From a bacterium (GTDB taxonomy: Bacteria; UBP18; UBA7526), in assembly GCA_011049955.1 (NCBI GenBank), contig DRGV01000035.1, positions 1-9,759 on the forward strand: DNA of 9,759 nucleotides, read 5' to 3'. The notes under the pieces were generated by a model. The model was not told the origin of the DNA. It was given only the letters and a program-made list of their open reading frames with translations, and did no database searches. The position numbers were made by a program, and so were the translations under genes. Positions 5,602 through 9,759 of the stretch are shown here, one piece after another; position 1 is the stretch's first letter, and the number at the start of each line of letters is the position of its first letter.

Positions 5602-6141
5602 ATGATTATTGCTCTGGAGGGGAAGAAGCCAAAGATTGGCAAGGATGTCTACATTGCAGAGAGTGCTCAGGTGATTGGGGAGGTAAGTATTGGAGAGCGC
5701 TCCAGCATCTGGCCCAATGCTGTTTTACGTGCCGATATTGAGCCAATTAGAATAGGGAAGTGCTCCAGCATTCAGGACGGGGTGCTCATTCATGTCAATT
5801 GGGGCCTGCCGGCAATAGTGGGGGATTATGTCACTGTAGGACATGGGGCCATCATCCATGGTTGTAAGATTGCCAATAATTGCTTGATTGGTATGGGTGC
5901 CATTATTCTCGATGGAGCAAAGATAGAGAAGAGTTGTCTCATCGGCGCAGGAAGCTTAGTTCCCGAAGGCAAGATAATTCCAGAAGGAAGTCTGGTCTTA
6001 GGGGTTCCGGGTAGAGTGGTAAGAAAACTTAATCAGAAAGAGATTAAAAAACTAAAAGAATCTGCCTTAGAGTACTTCGATTTTGCCAAGAAGTTCAAGG
6101 AGATTTCTAAAAAAGATAGAAATCTTGATTACGGCGATTAA
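5602..6141 (+). CDS. Gamma carbonic anhydrase family protein, left-handed beta-helix
   Basis: Trimeric left-handed beta-helix protein of the gamma-carbonic anhydrase/YrdA group, 179 residues. The hexapeptide repeats begin near residue 12 (IGKDVYIAESAQVIGEVSIG) and continue to about 140. The three expected zinc-ligand histidines are present: His64 in VLIHV, and His81 and His86 in VGHGAIIHGC. RADIEPIRIG and SSIQDGVLIHV are the family's standard blocks, and a C-terminal helix ends the fold. Members may hydrate CO2 or serve as metal-dependent acyl-binding proteins; activity cannot be predicted from the ligands alone. The ribosome site is a full AAGGAGGT held in a hairpin. The last codons (DYGD, stop) coincide with a GATTACG, GCGATTA heptamer array. 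Confidence 0.88.
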   Translation: MIIALEGKKPKIGKDVYIAESAQVIGEVSIGERSSIWPNAVLRADIEPIRIGKCSSIQDGVLIHVNWGLPAIVGDYVTVGHGAIIHGCKIANNCLIGMGAIILDGAKIEKSCLIGAGSLVPEGKIIPEGSLVLGVPGRVVRKLNQKEIKKLKESALEYFDFAKKFKEISKKDRNLDYGD

Positions 6142-6210
6142 GATAAAGATTACAACGATGAAATGCTCGTCGAGTAATCACTGTTATCATTCTTTTGAAT
6201 CACTGTAATC
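6127..6210 (+). repeat. GATTAC heptamer arms overlapping the gene's 3' end
   Basis: GATTACG, GCGATTA, AGATAAA, GATTACA, ACGATGA (6127-6161) follow one another in 7-bp steps, starting inside the carbonic anhydrase-family gene. The other side of the spacer (6174-6210) holds the inverted words GTAATC and AATCACTG twice. GATTAC at 6127-6132 and GTAATC at 6205-6210 form the outer ends of an imperfect inverted repeat. No gene is seen in this spacer. Confidence 0.6.
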
Positions 6211-6242
6211 AGAGGTCTCTGAGTAGTTTTTCAGAGACCTCT
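6211..6242. other. 12-bp perfect hairpin before the PHP gene
   Basis: AGAGGTCTCTGA (6211-6222) and TCAGAGACCTCT (6231-6242) pair perfectly over 12 bp with an 8-nt loop. No T-run follows; instead TTAAGAGGA continues into the ribosome site of the PHP gene. CCTCTTAAGAGG (6238-6249) is also a perfect palindrome, so the ribosome-site bases match the 3' arm of the hairpin. It could be a terminator of an unusual kind, an mRNA-stabilising structure or a translational control element. Confidence 0.6.
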
Positions 6243-6254
6243 TAAGAGGAAATG

Positions 6255-6932
6255 ATGTTAAGAATGGAGATGCATCTTCACACCCAATACTCTATAGATA
6301 GTTATCTCAAATTAGATACTATTATAAAAGTCTGTCAGAGAAAAGGCATCAATGCCATTGCAGTTACTGACCATGGAACGATTGAAGGAGCAGAGAGACT
6401 AAGGGAGAAAATAGAGAAGAAAAATGCTAATATCAAGGTAATTACTGGAGAGGAAATCTTTACTACCAAGGGTGAAATCATTGGCCTATTCCTGAAAGAA
6501 AGAATTCCTTACTCATTGTCCCCTGAGGAGACGATACGAAGGATTAAAGAGCAAGAGGGATTAGTCTATATTCCCCATCCTTTCATCCCTCTCATCGCTA
6601 ATAGTTTAGGTGAAGAATTATATGAGTTTTCTAAAAAGATAGACATCGTAGAGGTTTTTAACGCCCGAAGTTTCTTCAGGAGAAGTGGCAAGAGGGCAAG
6701 CCAATTTGCTCAGGATAACGGGATAGTAACTGCCGCAGGCAGCGATGCTCACTTTGCTTCTGAGATAGGGAATGCCTATATGGAATTGGAGGATTTTAAT
6801 AGTCCCCAGGAATTCTTAAGAAATCTGAAAGAGGCAAAAACAATAATTAAAGGTAGGGGCTGGCTATTCTCGCCTCTTTCATATGCCATCCTTTTCTTGA
6901 GTAAAATCCGAGGAAAAGATAAATTGCTATGA
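6255..6932 (+). CDS. PHP-domain metal-dependent phosphoesterase
   Basis: Polymerase-and-histidinol-phosphatase (PHP) fold enzyme of about 225 residues. Metal-binding positions, numbered from the ATG at 6255, are visible: His7 and His9 (MHLHTQYSIDS), Asp15, Asp39-His40 (AVTDHGT), Glu67 (TGEEI), His108 (YIPHPF), Asp164 and His166 (GSDAHF). The layout matches COG0613 enzymes such as nucleoside bisphosphate phosphatases, but it is shorter, with a compact middle domain. The substrate is not evident. I prefer ATG 6255 because AAGAGGA ends at 6250; ATG 6252 would be only one base away. Its TGA overlaps the ATG of the HAD phosphatase, and a HIT hydrolase remnant follows, so the original operon was PHP-HAD-HIT, all phosphate-ester or nucleotide hydrolases. 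Confidence 0.86.
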   Translation: MLRMEMHLHTQYSIDSYLKLDTIIKVCQRKGINAIAVTDHGTIEGAERLREKIEKKNANIKVITGEEIFTTKGEIIGLFLKERIPYSLSPEETIRRIKEQEGLVYIPHPFIPLIANSLGEELYEFSKKIDIVEVFNARSFFRRSGKRASQFAQDNGIVTAAGSDAHFASEIGNAYMELEDFNSPQEFLRNLKEAKTIIKGRGWLFSPLSYAILFLSKIRGKDKLL

Positions 6933-7588
6933 TTGATTTTAAAAAGATTACTACCGTTCTCTTCGATTTCGATGGGACCCTGGTTCAGTTAAATTTAGAC
7001 TTCCCAAAGATTTATCGAGGAGTCTATTCTATAGTGAGGAGGTATGGTGTAGACCCTACTCTCTATCAAGACCTCTTTCTGATTGAATTGGTGGAAAGAA
7101 TAACTCAAGAATTAATGGGGCATAAACCAGAAGAGGCAAAAAGGTTTAACAAGGAAGCGGAGGGATTTTTAAGGGCGCGGGAGATAGCGGCTGCCAAAGA
7201 AGCCGAAGTTGTTCCTGGCGCCTGCCAGACTCTGAAGAGATTAAAGGAGAGGGGAATAAGAATAGGGATTGTTACCCGAAACTGTAAAGAGGCGGTAAGA
7301 ATTGGATTAGGCAAGAATAATTTTATCTATGACCTTCTATTGACCCGGGACGACATTCGACCGGTCAAACCTGAGCCTCATAGTTTGGAAAGGGCCTTAA
7401 AGGTTCTGAAGAGCAAGCCGGAAGAAACGATTATGATTGGGGACCATCCCATAGATATTAAAGTGGGGAAGAAAGTAGGCGTAAAAACAGTAGCGGTACT
7501 AAGCGGTAAGAAAAGAAAAGAAGACTTCAAAGCATTCAAGCCGGACTTAATCATTCCAGCCGTAAGTAATCTGTTAGAGTATTTTTAA
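6929..7588 (+). CDS. HAD-superfamily phosphatase, phosphoglycolate phosphatase-like
   Basis: Haloacid dehalogenase-type phosphatase of 219 residues. Motif I is VLFDFDGTL with nucleophile Asp13 and general acid Asp15; motif II is Thr116 in GIVTRN; motif III is Lys147 in VKPEP; motif IV is Asp172 and Asp176 in MIGDHPIDI. A helical cap lies between about 18 and 90. The substrate may be phosphoglycolate or another small sugar or nucleotide monophosphate; the sequence does not decide. It starts within the stop codon of the PHP gene (ATGA), so the two are translationally coupled. Its stop codon overlaps the AAAGAGGT ribosome site of the HIT remnant that follows. Confidence 0.88.
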   Translation: MIDFKKITTVLFDFDGTLVQLNLDFPKIYRGVYSIVRRYGVDPTLYQDLFLIELVERITQELMGHKPEEAKRFNKEAEGFLRAREIAAAKEAEVVPGACQTLKRLKERGIRIGIVTRNCKEAVRIGLGKNNFIYDLLLTRDDIRPVKPEPHSLERALKVLKSKPEETIMIGDHPIDIKVGKKVGVKTVAVLSGKKRKEDFKAFKPDLIIPAVSNLLEYF

Positions 7589-7598
7589 AGAGGTTGCA

Positions 7599-7718
7599 AT
7601 GGATATTATTTGGGCGTCCTGGCGGATGAAGTATATTATGCCCACCATCGCTCAGGTCAAGATCATCCCGGAATTACTCAAGGATACCTACAGGAAGTTA
7701 CTGAAAATAATGAAGTAA
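7599..7718 (+). pseudogene. HIT-family hydrolase with catalytic core deleted in frame
   Basis: This 39-codon frame joins the two ends of a HIT (histidine triad) protein and lacks the middle. Residues 1-13, MDIIWASWRMKYI, match the standard HIT N-terminus (LWAPWRMxYI). Residues 14-33, MPTIAQVKIIPELLKDTYRK, match the standard C-terminus that follows the HxHxH triad (FMPxLxxxKVIPExLxxTYxKL). A full protein is about 160 residues, so roughly 110 are gone, including the active site and usual Cys pair. The frame is kept, and GAGGT (7590-7594) precedes the ATG, so a small peptide could still be made. It follows the HAD gene by 10 bp, fitting an ancestral PHP-HAD-HIT operon. An assembly artefact cannot be excluded. 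Confidence 0.72.
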
Positions 7719-7722
7719 TTAT

Positions 7723-7816
7723 TCGATCCTTGATTCTGGATGCTGGTTTTTATATTAGCTTCTCAGATGCCAGATTGTATTTTTAGACCAAGATCGAGGA
7801 TCGAGCATCTCGGATC
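7723..7816. repeat. Inverted CCAGGAT-type heptamer arms
   Basis: On the minus strand 7723-7752 reads CCAGCAT, CCAGAAT, CAAGGAT, CGAATAA. On the plus strand 7788-7815 reads CCAAGAT, CGAGGAT, CGAGCAT, CTCGGAT. These are the same 7-bp words facing each other across about 40 bp. GGATCGAGCATC also occurs exactly in the spacer at 3577-3588. No gene is seen between the HIT remnant and dtd apart from these arms. Confidence 0.7.
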
Positions 7817-7849
7817 AAAGAAAACGGACTTAGAGGAAAAACAAGTAAA

Positions 7850-8326
7850 ATGAGAGCCGTTATTCAAAGAGTAAAAGAGGCAAAGGTTTCTGTGGAAGGA
7901 AAGGTAGTCGGAGAAGTAGGCCAAGGAATAGTCATCCTCCTGGGAATAGGCAAGGATGACCAGGAAGAGGATGCCAAGTACCTGGCAGATAAGATTGTTC
8001 TCTTAAGAATATTCGAGGATGAAAAAAATAGGATTCACCCCGACCACTTGAAAAGGGGCGGGGTGAATCTCTCTCTGCTGGATATCAAGGGCGCGGCCTT
8101 AATCGTATCCCAGTTTACCTTATATGGAGATACTAAGAGGGGAAGAAGACCCAGTTTTACCCAGGCAGCAGAACCGAAGAAAGCAGAAGAGTTATATGAA
8201 AAATTCATCAGCCTTTTGAAGGAATATAATCTCAAAGTAGCAAGTGGCGTATTTGGGGCCAGGATGCTCTTGGAGATTCATAACGATGGCCCAGTCACTT
8301 TCATCGTAAACACGGAAAAGAAGTAA
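7850..8326 (+). CDS. dtd: D-aminoacyl-tRNA deacylase
   Basis: Cytoplasmic proofreading enzyme that removes D-amino acids (and glycine from tRNA-Ala) from mischarged tRNA. The 158-residue sequence is complete: MRAVIQRVKEAKVSVEG at the N-terminus, the SQFTLYGD block at 87-94, KRGRRPSF at 97-104, and the Gly-cisPro motif NDGPVT at 145-150 that enforces D-selectivity. It is about ten residues longer than usual. The extra residues are at about 62-71 (HPDHLKRGGV), between RIFEDEKNR and NLSLLD, which normally adjoin through a single residue or so. The insertion is coded by a perfect inverted repeat (8032-8069). Active-site motifs are intact, so the enzyme is probably functional. An AGAGGA ribosome site is 12 bp upstream, a rather long spacing. 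The stop codon lies in a heptamer array. Confidence 0.93.
   Translation: MRAVIQRVKEAKVSVEGKVVGEVGQGIVILLGIGKDDQEEDAKYLADKIVLLRIFEDEKNRIHPDHLKRGGVNLSLLDIKGAALIVSQFTLYGDTKRGRRPSFTQAAEPKKAEELYEKFISLLKEYNLKVASGVFGARMLLEIHNDGPVTFIVNTEKK
8032..8069. repeat. Palindromic in-frame insertion inside dtd
   Basis: GATTCACCCC (8032-8041) and GGGGTGAATC (8060-8069) are perfect 10-bp inverted copies 18 bp apart, located exactly where the protein has about ten extra residues. If about 30 bp are removed between AGGA and TGAATCTC, the sequence returns to a normal-looking RMNLSLLD. The size and phase keep the frame. The origin as an inserted element is inference. Confidence 0.6.
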
Positions 8327-8390
8327 CCAGTTACCAGTTTACAATTTACAGTAAAAAACTGGTTACTGTTCGCTGGTTACTGTAAACTAC
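8322..8390. repeat. Post-dtd heptamer palindrome with 32-bp repeat copy 2
   Basis: From the dtd stop codon the spacer reads AGTAACC, AGTTACC, AGTTTAC, AATTTAC, AGTAAAA (8322-8356), then the 32-bp unit (8359-8390) made of CTGGTTA, CTGTTCG, CTGGTTA, CTGTAAA. AGTAACCAGT (8322-8331) pairs perfectly with ACTGGTTACT (8358-8367), so the 3' end of the dtd mRNA can fold into a hairpin. The 32-bp unit is identical to 5552-5583. The dtd stop codon TAA is inside the first heptamer. Confidence 0.85.
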
Positions 8391-8455
8391 AAATTAAATT
8401 AGTGCTTGCCTTTTGAAATAAGTTATTGTAAACTATTAAAGATATGCCCATATTT

Positions 8456-8928
8456 GAAATCCTAAGCACGAAATCCGAAATCCTAAACAAATTCGAATGA
8501 CCGAAACTCAAAATCCAAAACAAAGACGATATGACTTAGAAGAAAGAACCTTTCTTTTCGCCAAGAGAGTAAACAAGTATGTCAATAAACTCCCCAGGAC
8601 AATCTCCAATATTGAAAATGGGAAACAACTGGTAAGGGCAGCAGGTTCTGTGGGAGCAAATTACATTGAAGCCAATGAAGCCCTGAGTAAAAAAGATTTT
8701 ACTATGAGAATTAAAATCTGTCGTAAAGAATCAAAGGAAGGTAGATATTGGCTAAGATTAACAGAACCCCTGAAAGATGAGCAAAAAGAAAAGGATAGTT
8801 TAATTCAAGAATCTACAGAACTTATGAAAATCTTTGGTTCCATACTGCAGAAAACATAAGTTTTGAACATTTGAGATTTGGATTTAGAGATTGTTTAGTA
8901 TTTCGATATTAGGATTTCGGATTTTGTC
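8456..8928 (+). mobile_element. Inverted-repeat element carrying an S23-type gene
   Basis: The S23-type gene lies between two arrays of complementary heptamers. Left: GAAATCC, TAAGCAC, GAAATCC, GAAATCC, TAAACAA, ATTCGAA (8456-8497). Right: GAGATTT, GGATTTA, GAGATTG, TTTAGTA, TTTCGAT, ATTAGGA, TTTCGGA, TTTTGTC (8873-8928). AAATCCGAAATCCTAA (8471-8486) and TTAGGATTTCGGATTT (8909-8924) are a perfect 16-bp inverted pair. The gene's ATG is the end of the left arm. No target-site duplication is clear. Related elements with S23 genes are known as 23S rRNA intervening sequences, but this copy is not in an rRNA gene. Confidence 0.65.
8497..8859 (+). CDS. Four-helix-bundle protein, S23/23S rRNA intervening-sequence type
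   Basis: Small helical protein of 120 residues from the S23 four-helix-bundle family, first seen in the intervening sequences of bacterial 23S rRNA genes; molecular function unknown. Characteristic residues: YDLEERTFLFAKRV (12-25), LPRT (32-35), then the family core QLVRAAGSVGANYIEANEALSKKDF (44-68) and RIKICRKESKEGRYWL (71-86). The protein is complete. Its first eight codons (TETQNPK) are coded by repeat words of the flanking arm, as expected if the gene travels with the arms. There is no Shine-Dalgarno sequence before the ATG. Neighbours are dtd and a metallo-beta-lactamase, with no functional connection, supporting an inserted cassette. Confidence 0.88.
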   Translation: MTETQNPKQRRYDLEERTFLFAKRVNKYVNKLPRTISNIENGKQLVRAAGSVGANYIEANEALSKKDFTMRIKICRKESKEGRYWLRLTEPLKDEQKEKDSLIQESTELMKIFGSILQKT

Positions 8929-8945
8929 GAACGAAAGTGAGACTC

Positions 8946-9581
8946 ATGTTTTTAAGAAAAGTTATGGTTGGTGATATGCTTGCCAACTGTTACATCATTG
9001 CTGATGAAGAGACGAAAGAGACGGCCATCATCGACCCCAGCGCAGAAGAAGAGGAGATTCTTAAGGTAGTAAAGGATAATAATCTAAAGGTTATATATAT
9101 CATTAATACCCACGGCCATATGGATCATATCGGAGCAAATGCAAAAATTAAAGAAAGAACCGGAGCAAAGATTCTTATTCATAAGGATGACAGAAATCTA
9201 TTAGGTTCTCCAGTAAAAAACTTAGCCATATTCTGGGGGAGGATGACTAAATCTCCTCCAGCAGATAGGTTCTTAAAAGACGGGGAGATAATCCCTTTGG
9301 GAAATCTTAAGATTAAGGTCATCCATACCCCGGGTCACACCAGGGGGAGCATCTGTCTTTTAGTAGATGATGGGTTATTTACCGGGGATACTCTCCTAAG
9401 AAATAGTATAGGGAGAACAGACCTTCCTGGAGCCTCAAATAGGATGCTCATTCAATCCATTAAAGAGAGGCTCCTTTCTTTAGGGGATGAGATAAAGATT
9501 TATCCGGGACATGAGGAAGAGACGACCATTGGCCAAGAAGAAAGGAATAATCCCTTTCTTCAAGGAACAAGTAACAATTAA
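8946..9581 (+). CDS. Metallo-beta-lactamase fold hydrolase, glyoxalase II-like
   Basis: Cytoplasmic metallo-hydrolase of 211 residues related to YcbL and glyoxalase II (hydroxyacylglutathione hydrolase). Metal ligands, numbered from the ATG at 8946, are complete: His56, His58, Asp60 and His61 in THGHMDHIG, His131 in TPGHTRG, Asp148 in FTGDTLL, and His189 in YPGHE. The C-terminal substrate-binding helical domain of true glyoxalase II is absent, as in YcbL-type proteins, so the thioester substrate is uncertain. GTG at 8937 would add three residues; ATG gives the usual beginning MFLRKVMVG...NCYII. The last codons (GTSNN, stop) are coded by an AACAAGT/AACAATT heptamer array, so the natural C-terminus has been replaced or extended by repeat sequence. 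Confidence 0.9.
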   Translation: MFLRKVMVGDMLANCYIIADEETKETAIIDPSAEEEEILKVVKDNNLKVIYIINTHGHMDHIGANAKIKERTGAKILIHKDDRNLLGSPVKNLAIFWGRMTKSPPADRFLKDGEIIPLGNLKIKVIHTPGHTRGSICLLVDDGLFTGDTLLRNSIGRTDLPGASNRMLIQSIKERLLSLGDEIKIYPGHEEETTIGQEERNNPFLQGTSNN

Positions 9582-9635
9582 CAAGTAACAATTAATAAGT
9601 AACAAGGAACAGTGAACAAGTAACAAGGAGAAGGC
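9566..9635 (+). repeat. Ten consecutive heptamers, AACAAGT family
   Basis: Ten units in unbroken 7-bp phase: AACAAGT, AACAATT, AACAAGT, AACAATT, AATAAGT, AACAAGG, AACAGTG, AACAAGT, AACAAGG, AGAAGGC. The first two encode the end and TAA stop of the metallo-beta-lactamase, and AAGGAG at 9625-9630 is the ribosome site of the next gene. It is the clearest heptamer array in the window. Confidence 0.92.
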
Positions 9636-9755
9636 ATGGATGCTAATAATGAAGAAAAGGGCAAACATAAAAAAGACCTTTCGAAAAGGCTTTATAACTT
9701 TGCCTTAAGGATTGTTAAACTTGCCAGGCAACTACCAAGGGAGATGGCGGCTTAG
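9636..9755 (+). pseudogene. Second S23-type four-helix-bundle gene, early stop, 3' end outside window
   Basis: After a good AAGGAG ribosome site, an ATG opens a frame whose residues 12-37 (KKDLSKRLYNFALRIVKLARQLPREM) match the N-terminal helix of S23-family four-helix-bundle proteins of the DLxxRxYxFALRIxxL subtype. TAG at 9753-9755 ends it after 39 codons, before the LGxQLLRxxTSVGAN core. Read in another frame, the last bases give GGLG, which resembles the start of that core, so a small insertion or deletion may have broken the gene; only four bases follow, so this cannot be confirmed. It belongs to a different subtype from the gene at 8497, so the two are not recent copies. Confidence 0.6.
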
Positions 9756-9759
9756 GAAA

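Noticed and set aside
6211..6242. The 12-bp hairpin as an intrinsic terminator
   Set aside because: No T-run follows the stem on either strand at the required place; kept as an unassigned structure.
7589..7786. An open frame of 65 codons continues in the HAD gene's frame after its stop codon
   Set aside because: It has no good start, matches no family I know, and overlaps the HIT remnant whose frame is clearly the ancestral one.
8413..8439. TTGAAA with TATTAA 15 bp downstream, a possible promoter before the S23 element
   Set aside because: The spacing is short and the region is A/T-rich repeat, where such matches are expected by chance.
8456..8928. The S23 gene as part of a 23S rRNA intervening sequence
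   Set aside because: The flanks are protein-coding genes and spacer repeats; no rRNA sequence is recognisable on either side.
9566..9635. Regular repeats considered as a CRISPR array
   Set aside because: The units are 7 bp, adjoin one another without spacers, and no cas gene is present.

Overview
This window comes from a bacterium, probably an uncultured lineage known only from metagenomes. Every gene that can be called with confidence lies on the + strand, in short, tightly spaced and partly overlapping groups. The envelope and housekeeping genes (a MltD-type lytic transglycosylase, D-aminoacyl-tRNA deacylase, a GGQ release-factor-like protein, a gamma-class carbonic anhydrase fold) are bacterial. 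Codon use leans to A/T. The spacers are packed with degenerate short-period repeats. I cannot name a phylum from the sequence alone.

Layout. 2-2093: the 3' end of a SixA-type phosphohistidine phosphatase, then mltD and a YjbQ/UPF0047 gene with almost no gaps. 2229-2642: a second YjbQ of a different subfamily. 2710-3473: the GGQ release-factor-like gene, overlapping by 4 bp a small membrane/coiled-coil protein with a faint LemA-like tail. 3660-4618: a Yip1-type membrane protein, overlapping by 4 bp an orphan PIN-domain nuclease. 4663-5313: an endonuclease III relative. 5602-6141: the gamma carbonic anhydrase family protein. 6255-7718: a PHP phosphoesterase, overlapping by 4 bp a HAD phosphatase, then a 39-codon remnant of a HIT hydrolase whose catalytic core is missing. 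7850-8326: dtd, with an in-frame palindromic insertion. 8497-8859: a four-helix-bundle S23-type gene between inverted repeat arms. 8946-9581: a glyoxalase II-like metallo-beta-lactamase. 9636-end: the start of a second S23-type gene that hits a stop codon early.

The most unusual layer is the spacers. Almost every one longer than about 50 bp is a mosaic of imperfect tandem words, mostly with a 7-bp period and sometimes 8, 9 or about 10 bp. The words often return in inverted orientation across the same spacer, and the same word families recur kilobases apart. The arrays run into genes: they supply the stop codons of the PIN, endonuclease, dtd and metallo-beta-lactamase genes, the last codons of several proteins, and ribosome binding sites of downstream genes. 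The S23-type gene sits inside such an inverted array and its start codon is part of the arm. The spacer at 5433-5545 looks like the same element, inverted and without the gene. I read this as an active or recently active family of palindromic repeat elements linked to S23-type genes; this is inference.

Functionally the genes are mostly housekeeping: peptidoglycan turnover, translation quality control (dtd, GGQ protein), base-excision repair, and small-molecule phosphatases and hydrolases. No complete defence, secretion or biosynthetic system is present. No tRNA, rRNA or CRISPR array was seen.
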